DNA of 64,000 nucleotides from Albifimbria verrucaria (Eukaryota > Ascomycota > Sordariomycetes > Hypocreales > Stachybotryaceae), in assembly GCA_020081605.1 (NCBI GenBank), contig JAHREC010000009.1, positions 4,712,001-4,776,000 on the forward strand, written 5' to 3'. Made by a program: the position numbers and the translations under genes. The notes under the pieces were generated by a model, which was not told where the DNA came from, did not search any database, and was given only the letters and a program-made list of their open reading frames with translations. Positions 36,189 through 46,386 of the stretch are shown one piece after another; the first letter of the stretch is position 1; each line of letters starts with the position of its first letter.

Positions 36189-37137
36189 TTTTCTTTTGCC
36201 TCTCGCTCATATTTTTGAAGTTGTCTTTGTTTCTTATCAAGAGTAGTTGAGAGCATGATGCTTATGTTTCAGTCATATGGCTGAAATAGGGCAGAAGTTG
36301 TGTGCAAGCTTTTTTTTTTCTTTTTCTTTTCTGGAGATCCGATGTAACGTCAAGCTGTGAACCAGCCACAACTGAGACAATGATGACCTACCTAGATATT
36401 GCACTGTAGAATATTTAAAGAGCCCGTTACCATACAATGATGCTGGTAAACGCAAAGACAACGAAAGTTATTCCACAATCAATGCTCGCTGCTCTTGTTC
36501 AATAACTGCCACTAGCAGGTCGGGTGCCAAACTCCATCGCTCTCTTTTCCCCATGTATATGTGCTACATCACAACGAGATACAGAGTAAATCACTGTACA
36601 AATATAACATGATACTTACCTCAGGATGTAACATGATGGTAATACACAGTCAAATGACGTGCCAGACACGCCGACGACTCGTGAGGAAACTGCTTGTCTC
36701 AATTCTTTTCCTCGAAGATAAGCCACATTGGCTAATTTCTCCTCGGAGCTCTTCCAAGCGGCCGTTGGACAGGCAGCATGCAATTTTTGAAACAATGTTG
36801 CACTGTCCAATTGTTGTACTCAGACTCATTCCTCAGCAGGGAGGCATTGTGTAAGGCGGTCAAGATACAGAATGTCTTGCTTGTTTTCTGCGACAGTTCA
36901 AATAAACACGTTTTGAAAACTTTTATCTTTCGGCAATTATAGGATAGAGCGTCATTTACAGTTATTGTGCGAGGTGCTTCTTCAGCTCGCCTGTGCCAGA
37001 GTCCTGCTAAGCGGTTACATATTGAGCTTTGCTTCACTTTTGTAAGTGCCTGGAAGCGTCTTGTTTTCAGCATCGTTGACTAATCTTTCGGTGGTATAGC
37101 TTCTGAAGCTTCCTCAGCAGTCATCTCATCAAGAATC
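36189..37137. other. gene-free region upstream of the NRPS
   Basis: 949 bp between tRNA-Arg and the NRPS start codon, rather AT-rich. It presumably includes the NRPS promoter. No gene or clear operator is seen. Confidence 0.5.
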
Positions 37138-40100
37138 ATGTTGCCGCTACCTTCCACAGACTCTCGAGCCGCCTCTACAACGGGAGCCAATGGCATATCG
37201 CATCAAACACAGCAAATCGCTCGAGAAATTGCAGGTCTCAACTTCAAGAAACTGAACAAGCACCAGTCCGTTACTGAACAGGCTATCAACGACGAAGCCT
37301 GTAGGCAATACTGGAAAGCTCAACTTGATGGTGCGAGACGGGCCAGTTTTCCTGGGAAAATACATGAACAATCGCATTTGAGCAGCCAAAAGTCGGTTTT
37401 CAAGAAGATTATCCTACTCAAAAATTCATCAACAGATGCTGAGACCATCGCTGTCATTCTTCGAGCTGCTTGGGCAATAGTACTGGCACGATACTGCGAT
37501 GCGGAAGACGTCTGCTTCGGATCAACGGTCCCTGACCGGCCTACGCCTGTACTCGAACGGGAGTTGATGGCAGGCTCAAATAACTCGCTAGTTCCGGTTC
37601 GAATCCAACTAGATCGTTCACAGACAATACTTCAGTTTCTGCAGGAAATCAGGGATGGGGCCGCCACCTCGAGACCACACGAGTACCTAGGACTACATGC
37701 GATCTCCGAGCTGAGCCCCGACTCCTCCGAAGCCTGCGATTTTTCAAGCTTGTTGATCACACAATCATCACTGAAGAACGAAGAGACCAGTAGTCTCTCC
37801 TCTATATTGCTGTCGGTTGGCGAAAATGAGGATAGCTTGTTCCAAGCGGCAAGAACACTCAAATATCCCCTTATAGCGCAGGCCAAGATCATGGATGCGC
37901 AATTCGAGCTTCAAATGGCTTACAACCCTGATATCATGACTGAATTTCAGATAACAGCATTTTCCAATCACGTCGAGAATGTGGCTCAACAACTCCTCAA
38001 ACAGGACATCACATTGCTCAGTGAGGTCTCAATTGCAGGCACTTGGGACGTACAGCAGGTGGCACAATGGCATCCAGAGCCGGTCATTGTTCGGCGCTGT
38101 ATCCATGATCTCATTACTGAGCAAGCGTTGCGGGATCCTATGCACGAAGCACTTTATTGGACTGGGGGCAATATGACATATGGCGAGCTTGAGCACATAT
38201 CCACAAACTTCGCCATCTACCTCACCAGGCTGGGAGTCAAGCCCGGTACAATGGTTCCCATCTGCTTTGAGAAGAACCCTTGGGCCATTGTGGCCATGCT
38301 TGCTATTTTGAAAGCGGGCGGTGCCTACGTACCTCTTGATCCTACTCACCCATTACAGCGTCGGCAAAGTTTTGTTGATGAAGTCGAAGCACAAGTTATA
38401 ATTGTCTCATCTTCAACTGCCTCTTCATGCAAAGGAATGACGACCCATATCGTTGAGCTCTCTGCACCTCTGCTGTCAAGTTTGTCCGACCCTATTCGAG
38501 AAGAAATTCGGCAGAAGCCCACACCCAGCCATGCAGCTTATATCATTTACACCTCTGGATCTACTGGAAAGCCCAAGGGTGCCGTGATTCAACATGAAGC
38601 ACTTTCATCTGCAATGATAGGGCTACAACGGGCGTTTGGTATGGGTCAAATGACCAGAACGCTTCAGTTTTCCAATTTTGTCTTTGATGTATCCGTCGGC
38701 GACATCTTCGCTACGCTTGTTGGTGGCGGAACTGTCTGCGTGCCTACGGCAGCAGAGCAGCTTGGAGAACGCACCTGCATTCATGGTTGCTGCCAGGGTC
38801 AACACTGCAATGTTGACTCCTCGTTTGTTAGGACATTTACACCAGATCAAGTCCCGTGCTTGCAAACTCTCGTTACTGGGGTGAACCCCACGGCAGAGAT
38901 ACGTTGGAAACCTGGGTCGGGCGTGTAAAATACATTAATGCTTACGGCCCTACTGAAACCATTGTGTACTCAACAGGACATGAGTACGAGTCACCTCACA
39001 GTCCGACTCATAACATCGGCACCGATAGACATGGAAAGAGTTGGATCGTCGAACAAAACAATCACCATCACTTTACTCCCATCGGGTGCGTTGGAGAAAT
39101 CGTGTACCAGGGGTCGGACTGGCCCGAGATTACTATAAAAATGAAGAAAAGACTAAGGAGTATTTTATCGAAAACTCTCCTTGGCTTCCTCATTACGATG
39201 GCATCAGAGACATCTTTTACAAGACCGGCGACCTGGGCCGCTTTAATCCTGATGGAACAATGACAATTCTTGGGAGAACTGACTATCAGGTCAAGCTAAG
39301 AGGTCAGAGACTTGAGCTTGGTGAAGTCGAATATCACATTACAAAGTCAGACAGTATTCAGTATGCTTCCACTGATGTGCTTAAGAAGCCGACTGGGGAT
39401 GCTCTGGTTGCATTCATCAGCTTCTACAACAAGGGTAACAAGCCTACTGAGCAAGATGATCTCATTCTTCCACTCGATGGCCCTATCAAGAAGATCGTGA
39501 AAGATGTTGTCAAAGATCTCAAAGCTAAACTTCCCGAGGTCATGGTCCCCACAATCTTTTGCCTCTTAGGGAGATGCCAATGCTGGCAGGACTCAAAATC
39601 GGCCGGAAGGACTTGCGCAACATTGCCAACTCCCTTACGCCAGAGCAAATAGAGACATATTCCCTTGTCAAGGAAACGAAGACGGCACCAACAGACCCGA
39701 AAGAGCTGGTGATCAGAGAACTGTGGGCTGATGTGCTAGATATGGAACCCGAAGAAATCGACCAGAGCGATGATTTCCTTAAGCTAGGGGTGACCACATC
39801 AGCGCCGTGTATTTGGTGACGGCAGCCAAAGCTCGTGGCCTCAAACTCACCGTGGATATGATTTTCCAATCCCTGGACTTGCTTCAATGGCTGCAGTTGC
39901 CGAGAAGATTGAAAGCAGGACTGCGTCCTCAGTACAGCCATTCAGCCTACTACGTGGTCTTAATGTCGAATCTGTGAAATCCGCAATTCAGCACCAATGC
40001 AAGCTTACAGCCAAAGAGTCTATTGCTGATGCATATCCTTGTACAGCAGTTCAGGCGGAACTGTTCTCTTCCACCAATACAAACTCAGAGACTCGTTTTA

Positions 40101-41247
40101 CCAAAATGGTCTACAAGTTGCCGAGCCGTGTTGGTTTGGCGCAATTCAAACATGCCTGGGAGAAACCATCAGAAAGTGTCCGAACCTACGGATTAGAGTC
40201 ATTCAGTTCGAGGGTTGTCCCATTCAAGCCATCGTGAACAATGAGCCCCATTGGCAAGCCAATCCTTCAGAAGTCTCGGGGCCTGATGTCAAGATGGGGT
40301 ATGGCACTCCGCTTTGTCGGTATGCCTTGGCTCCAGACAACGCTGGAACGCAACACTTTCACTTATGTATGCATCATGCAATCTATGATGTATCGACGAT
40401 ACGAGAAATGTTTAAGATACTTCAACAATCGTACATGAGTCGACCAATTGCAGAACTGCCGGCATATGCCAAGTTTGTCGAGTATACACAGAGGTTAGAT
40501 AGCGAGGCAGCGACAGAGTTTTGGCAAACTCAGCTGGAAGACGTGGTTCCTACACAATTCCCTCCCAGAAGCAATTCTCCAGCTGCAGATAAGGCTACCT
40601 TGAAATCGATAATATCTTTCGAGAAAGACACGGAGCTTCTTGTCCCACACGATATTATCATTCGAGCAGCCTGGGCTCTTCTCATTTCTCACGGTTGCGA
40701 GTCTCCTGATATCTGCTTCGGCACAACCGTCAGTAGTCTCCATGCAAGCACACAAGGACTCGAAAGAGTGCCTGGTCGTACAACAGCCACTGTACCTCTG
40801 CGTGTTCGAGTTGATGAAGACCAATACATTGCAGACTTCCTGCAAGACATTCAGGATCAATTTTCTGACATGGCTGGTTACGAGCAATTTGGTCTCCACA
40901 ACATCGCAAAGGTCAGCGACGAAGCCAAGTCTGCGTGCGACTTTGCAAGTCTTCTTGTAGTTAAGCCTGGCGTGGAAGAAGTAGCTAAAGCTACTGAGAC
41001 TACACTTTTGCTAGCAGCGGATGGAAAGAGATCACTCCAAGGAGAAGCAATGAAGGGATATCACCAGTCTCCATTCCTTGCTCGAGCTTCGGTCTTTGAT
41101 GATCGCTTTGAGATGACTTTCTCATACCATCAAGATGCTCTGACCGAAGCACGAGTCAAGGAAATGTCGCTGAAGCTTCAGCATGTGGTCCAGCAACTCC
41201 TCCTGTGTGAGGAGATCCCTCTTTCTGAAGTATCTTTCGACATCTAA
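37138..41247 (+). CDS. single-module nonribosomal peptide synthetase (half C - A - T - C)
   Basis: About 1,372 aa. Order along the DNA: a C-terminal half condensation domain (about 37290-38030, no HHxxxD motif), a full adenylation domain (about 38100-39620), a carrier domain (about 39690-39860) and a complete condensation domain (about 40020-41240) with HHAIYD near 40372. Adenylation motifs include YIIYTSGSTGKPKGAV, INAYGPTE, YKTGDLGRFNPDG and DYQVKLRGQRLELGEVEYHI. The carrier motif reads LGGDHIS, with His (39795-39797) at the position of the phosphopantetheine Ser. There is no thioesterase or reductase. Frame breaks: about 38764 (net +1 or -2), 38819-38820, 38878-38881, 39110-39113, 39557-39560, 39787-39790, 39886-39887 and 40163-40165. 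The product is unknown. The neighbouring bZIP gene may regulate it. Confidence 0.95.
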
Positions 41248-41477
41248 GAGTATGTTTGAGAATATCAATATTAGTTGATTTTGATGCGAAGAGCCACAGA
41301 AATCCTTGTTTGTTACTTATAAAATCGATATGTGAGCCAGGATAATAATATGGGGGAAGTTCAGAGATTAAACAGTAAGATAATATTTCAATTCTAGTCT
41401 AGTCATGCCGAATAGCTCAATTCAAGTAATATGTCGGTTCCAAATGTTCTACAAAGCTTGCCCTTCAAGGAGAAGTT

Positions 41478-42748
41478 CTAGCCCCGCATCTGGCTTTTCC
41501 TCAACGACTGCCAACGTGAGCTCTGCCTGCTCAACTCCCCACCGTCCCCATCCACAGCCATACTCCACTTCTTCAGGAACCACGGCGCAGCCTCCCAGCT
41601 CCTCATCTCCCACGGCTGGCACTCTCCTTGTCGCTCTGCTTCCAGACGACCAAACCGCCATGTTGGTAAATATCTAACTTGATCTCAGCCACACTGAACG
41701 CATGCGGCATGGCGACGGACAGCATTATGGCGCGGTCACGAAGCAGTGGGATAGGGATGAGGTCAAAGCTGATGTGGTGCGGCACAAGAAACTGTGTTAA
41801 AGTCGGGCGGAGGTTGGTAGGGATTGTGATGCTCTCGACGTCATTCGAACGGGGTAATGAATCGCAGTAAAGGTTGAAGAGCTTGACTGGGTCGTCTTGA
41901 GGGTTGCATCTGGCCGGTAGAAAGGGGACCCTTGGTTGAAAGCACAAGCCGCGAGCTTTGATAGGTCGAAGCCGAGACATAACGCGTTCTGCAGGATCGC
42001 AGAGAAGATTGTCGTCTGAATAAACTCGATGGAGTTGGCCCACGGATCTGCAAAAGTGCAGGACAGCGGGGGCTTTTTCTGTTCCTTGGGTGTGCCAAGC
42101 TATATGTATGAGAGGGTATCGTCACATCCCCTACACTGGTGGGTATCAATGATGGGTGTAAATCATTTGTGTTTATAAGTGAGTCTTCGTGCTCAGGTAA
42201 AGTGTCGGTCCCTTGACCGGAGGGAACTGATGCGACTGTAGCCAAAACGTCGTCTAGGAAGCTCAGCGAATCTTCTAAGCTAATAACGGGTGCGCCATCC
42301 GACGGAAGGGCTTGAGTAGCTGGGATACATGGCTCAGCTAGGGGTCCAAAGCTGTCCAGGGTCGTAGAACCCGCCTGGCCGGAGTCCGACGTAGGCGGGC
42401 TTGGACTGCTCTCTGTATCGATATCTGGCGTGTTTCCTGCTGGCTTAGGTCTTAGTTCGCGCCGTACTTCGGCATTCCGTTTCTTTTCATCCTTGATTCT
42501 TTGGTTCTGCTCTTTCCGTCGTTGCCCTTTGCGCACATTACTGGTCAACACCAATCTCGACACGAAACGGGGCCAGGGAACTAACTATATAGCTTCTGAG
42601 CAATTCTATTCTGCTCTCGTCTAGCATCAGTAACGATGCGCTTTTGGAGAGGCCGCTTGCTCTCCGTGTTCTCTGTACAAGCCTGTCGTACGGGCAGGGA
42701 CATTGTCTTATCTGAGCCCTCACTCTCACCGACACCGTCTCCGAGCAT
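41478..42748 (-). CDS. bZIP-type transcription factor with DUF3425-like C terminus
   Basis: The proposed start at 42746-42748 (MLGDGVGESEGSDKTMSLP) leads into a bZIP basic region, KRIVTDARREQNRIAQKLY, interrupted by a 45-bp intron (42541-42585) and followed by RKGQRRKEQNQRIKDEKK. A Pro/Ser-rich linker follows. The C-terminal module (LRPTLTQFLVPHHISFDLIP, LLRDRAIMLSVAMPHAFSVA, LVVWKQSDKE) matches the DUF3425 region found in fungal bZIP regulators. Frame breaks: one base at the intron junction, a net +1/-2 shift near 42100, and one base at GG 41618-41619, after which the frame runs to the stop at 41478. It lies tail-to-tail with the NRPS (about 230 bp) and head-to-head with the NmrA-like gene, which makes it a candidate local regulator. 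Confidence 0.8.
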
Positions 42749-43338
42749 GACCTATGATTAGATTGGATAAGCAATCAAGATGCAGAGCTACCATTCGCTG
42801 AAAAAGAGTAAGACAAGCTCAAAGAACGAAGTGGAGGTATACACGGAGGAAAGAGGAGAAAGCCGGAGGTGACAGCAACGGGACTGTGACGTTAAGTCCG
42901 GATTCTCCACATCCAAGCCGGATGCCCAGACCCTGGCTTACTCTGGTTTTGGGTCTGACGTCTGGCTTACGATTTATCGACCAATCAGATTTGAGCAGCC
43001 AGGAGGAGCCAAATTGGGGATTCGTCCATCGCGTGTAAGCCAACGATAGCATCAAGTATGCCTTCATTGTTTGTGGGCCAACAATTCGTAATCGAACCCG
43101 CAGTGCATGAGTCTCAGCACAACTTCTAACTTGCCCCATAGACCAGAGTGAAGAGACGAAAAAGTATATTACCATGAGTGTCGCCCCGTTGACTGGGTTG
43201 GTGAACCATCCAAATCACACAATCAATTCAATCAACTACAAACAATCACCAGCACTTCACTCAAATCGCACAACCAGTTCAACCGGGTTCTAAGAGACCT
43301 CTACAAACAATCACCAACACTTCATTCAAAACCACACA
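42749..43338. promoter_or_regulatory. divergent promoter region, bZIP / NmrA-like genes
   Basis: 590 bp separate the proposed start codons of two divergent genes. The side next to the NmrA-like ATG is a C/A-rich leader containing the direct repeat listed separately. No defined binding site could be assigned. Confidence 0.45.
43236..43337 (+). repeat. imperfect direct repeat (two ~37-bp copies, 65-bp period) ahead of the NmrA-like start
   Basis: Copy 1 is 43236-43272 and copy 2 is 43301-43337. Both begin CTACAAACAATCACCA and continue with closely similar sequence; about five positions differ. Copy 2 ends directly before the ATG at 43339. The arrangement looks like a local duplication of the 5' leader. 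Confidence 0.8.
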
Positions 43339-44334
43339 ATGGCCGCAACCAAGACCATCGCCATCGTCGGTGCGACAGGAAACCAAGGATGCTCCGTCGC
43401 CAAAACTTTCTTGTCTCTCCCCAACTGGCGCGTCCGCTGTCTTGTCCGCAACGTTTCCTCTGAAAAGGCCAAGGCTCTTGCAGCGCAAGGTGCTGAAGTT
43501 GTCCAGGCCGATCTCTCAGACGTGGATTCTTTAGTCCGCGCATTCGATGGTGCTCATGCTATTTTCCTGCTCACCGATTTCTGGGGCACATTCGTCTCTT
43601 CTCTCACCAACGGTGTCGAGCATGATGCTGCTCGCAAGAAGGGCTACGAGACCGAGGTGCAGAACGCCAAGAACGCGGCTATCGCTGCCTCGCGTATCCC
43701 TACGCTTGAGCGCCTAGTTTACTCGGCCCTCGGACCAATGAAGAAGGCCTCAAATGGCAAGTTTGCCAACAGCTACCACTGGGAGGCCAAGGCTGCGGCG
43801 GTGGAGTACATTCAAAGCGAGCTGCCCGAGTTGGCACAGCGAACTTCATACCTCTACCCAACAGCCTACGCCACCAACGCATTCTTGCTACCCCAGCGCA
43901 ACGCAGAGACGGGCGAGTATGTTCTGCAATACCCCGGCCCGGCAGAGTCGCATCTGCCCATCGTCAACGAAAGAGGCCCCATCATCGGCCAGTTCGTGCG
44001 CGCACTGATCGAGGACGAGGAGCCGCAAACAAAGCTGATGGCCTACGACGAGGATATCACCATTGCACAAGCCTTGGAGGCATGGAAGAAGGTCACTGGC
44101 AAGGATGCGCGCGTAGAGTCAATGAGTATGGAGGAGATGCACAAGCGCACAGGTCTTCCGTATGAAGTCCTCGACGGGGCTGGCTTCCTGAGCGAATACC
44201 ACTATATGACCGGCTTGGAGGGTTTCATCGAGCCGCATCATTTGAAGACCAAGGTGGAGTCGCAAAGTTACGAGGACTTCCTGCGGACACGCAGCAGCGA
44301 AGAGCTACTGGAAAGCCGATTTCCTAAAATGTAA
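43339..44334 (+). CDS. NmrA-like family NAD(P)-binding protein
   Basis: A 331-aa intact single-exon protein. The N terminus has the Rossmann motif IAIVGATGNQGCSVAKTF (GxxGxxG). An NmrA-type core follows: VVQADLSDVDSLVRAFDGAH, AIFLLTDFW, LVYSALGPMKKASNGKF and YLYPTAYATNAFLLPQ. NmrA-like proteins either sense NAD(P) redox state as co-regulators of fungal transcription factors or act as atypical reductases in secondary metabolism. The sequence does not decide between these. The position, divergent from a bZIP gene and next to an NRPS, favours a role linked to that locus, but this is inference. Confidence 0.9.
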   Translation: MAATKTIAIVGATGNQGCSVAKTFLSLPNWRVRCLVRNVSSEKAKALAAQGAEVVQADLSDVDSLVRAFDGAHAIFLLTDFWGTFVSSLTNGVEHDAARKKGYETEVQNAKNAAIAASRIPTLERLVYSALGPMKKASNGKFANSYHWEAKAAAVEYIQSELPELAQRTSYLYPTAYATNAFLLPQRNAETGEYVLQYPGPAESHLPIVNERGPIIGQFVRALIEDEEPQTKLMAYDEDITIAQALEAWKKVTGKDARVESMSMEEMHKRTGLPYEVLDGAGFLSEYHYMTGLEGFIEPHHLKTKVESQSYEDFLRTRSSEELLESRFPKM

Positions 44335-44460
44335 TTAGATATAATGTACAAATTGTTTTAGCCGTCTATAATCTTTTAGTACACGCCTATTTCGGCTTTG
44401 TGAGTTCCGTGCCCATGACATTGTTCACCCAGGCTCCAATCTCAATGGCGTTTTGCTCTG

Positions 44461-45611
44461 TTACACCAACTCTAGCCAACTCGTCGGCCCAGTTGTCAAA
44501 ATCGTACAATGTCTTTTTACAAGGGCTGATGGGTCCAAGTCGGCACTCGCTAGCTGGTGGCCTTGGATGCTGAGTTTCTCAATGATACCGTGACGGGCTT
44601 GAAACTGGAGATTTACCTGCGATGCGTTAGTTACAAGCCGCAAGGCTGTGCCGAAATAACTTACATCAAATGGTAAGTTAGGCCTCTCTCGCGGGTCATC
44701 CTCCGTCGGGTAGGTAGAAAACGTAAAGTGAGGTGTCTGTCCCCATATCCATCCACGAGATTGCAGTTCCTCGTAGCCAGTGCGTACTTTCTGTACCTCG
44801 AGCGCATCCGCATCAAAGACCTCCTTGACGTCAGGCTCTCCATACATCTTCCCGAACTGCTCCAACACGGCAGCTTCGAAATCGGCGTTGTCAATGTCAA
44901 CGTTGCGAACGGGGCTTCGCACGCTTTCAACACCTCGGGCCTTGATGAACGGCTCCGCAGGCGATCGCAGCAGTCCAGATATGCTGCTCAGATTGGGGCT
45001 CCTTAGGAGACAGGTTCCATGGTGGAGAGACCGCAGACGGGTCAGTTTGTATGCCGAACCGGAGACTTTGAACGTGCTCGTGTTGGCGCCAGACTCAACG
45101 TCTATAACAATGTCATGACGCTCGTTGACGCGCGCATTATCTCTGCCAAGCGATTTGAGTGCCCTCACAACCATCTCAGCGTGCTTGTCTCGATCAAAAG
45201 CCGCCGGCGGACAAATGACACTGAAGTTCACATTGCCAAGGTCGTGAAACACAGTACCTCCACCCGATCGCCGCCGCACCAGCTGCACAGGATCATTCAT
45301 CCACCCTGCCGCCTTGGGGTCTTTTTGGATCTGCGCTAGGCGCCCGAGGTTAATCTCGAGCCATGGGTTCTGGTTCCGCCCAAAGACAACACATGGCGAG
45401 TTGGTGTAGAGCAGGAGGATAGTTGAATCAGGGGCGTGGTCTGGAGTAAGTGGTGCTCAACAGAGAGGTTAACAAACGGGTCCCGTGACCTGGATAGGTA
45501 AATCTGCGTCTTATTGGAGGGATGCGATGCCGCATCAGCAGAGAAGAAGCGTCGAGAGCATTGTAGGCCTCTAGGGGCAATGGGCCGGGCGAGGCGACAG
45601 AACGGCCTCAT
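44461..45611 (-). CDS. lipoate-protein ligase (LplA/AIM22 family), mitochondrial
   Basis: Exons are 44665-45611 and 44461-44616, with a 48-bp intron (GTAAGT, branch CTAAC, GCAG); about 367 aa. It attaches lipoyl groups to mitochondrial dehydrogenase E2 subunits and glycine cleavage H protein. An Arg-rich presequence (MRPFCRLARPIAPRGLQCSR) is followed by the ligase core QIYLSRSRDPFVNLSVEHHL, the signature RRRSGGGTVFHDLGNVNFS and FKVSGSAYKLTRLRSLHHG. One frame break lies at GGGG 45431-45434 (one C missing on the coding strand); repairing it restores the GRNQNPWLEIN motif. The intron is a multiple of three without a stop, so the unspliced frame stays open and could mislead gene callers. It converges with the NmrA-like gene. 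Confidence 0.93.
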
Positions 45612-46386
45612 AGGTGAATATTAGGGCATCAATTGAAGTCAGCGGGTATGGGATTTTATGAGACGGATCAGTGAATTAATCAATCTTAATATGGCTGGTG
45701 ATTGAGGGTTCTGAGATATGTATGTGTTGATGTTCAATGGAAGCCAGTTGTTGAATTTGAGAACAGATAAGATAAGCCAGCCCTCAGCCTCACTCCGTAG
45801 CAAACAGGAGGGTGACACAGCGATGACGCTAGAGCGTAGCGAGCAGCGACCCCTGCAACACCCTGAATATAGGGAGACTATAGGATTAATGACAGGCATT
45901 GTCATGAATGAACGTCATGTGCTTGAGAAATGGAATATCAAGAACGCATCGGAACACAAGCCATCAGGTTCTTACTTCACATCCTCAACGTCCTCTCACC
46001 AGATTTCGTTAACACACAACACGCAAGTCTCAGCTCAGCCTAGGCACACTCCATTGCAAATCAGGCCAAGATGATTCATTCAGCCATGGCTATATTCTTT
46101 TTCCCTGCCGGGTGATATCAGTGTAAATGCGCATCAAAATCACAACACCAGTAACGAATGCCTCCGGTGCCCCTTCTGCCTCCAATTTGACGCCAGTAAT
46201 AGCCCCTCCCACCCATTACAATTCAATCCATGTATTTTCATTGCTCCAATCCAGGGGTGCAAGCCACCACACCCTCCCATCAAGCAGCCTTGGTATCATT
46301 TTGGCTTCACATGACTCCTCATCTTCTCCAAAAAAGAAAGACGATACCCTCCGGGGAAAAACACAAACAAACGGGCCAGAACCCGA
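45612..46386. other. spacer upstream of lipoate ligase
   Basis: 775 bp between the lipoate ligase start codon and the stop codon of the Zn2Cys6 gene, both on the minus strand. It contains the ligase promoter. No reading frame with recognisable content is present. Confidence 0.5.
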
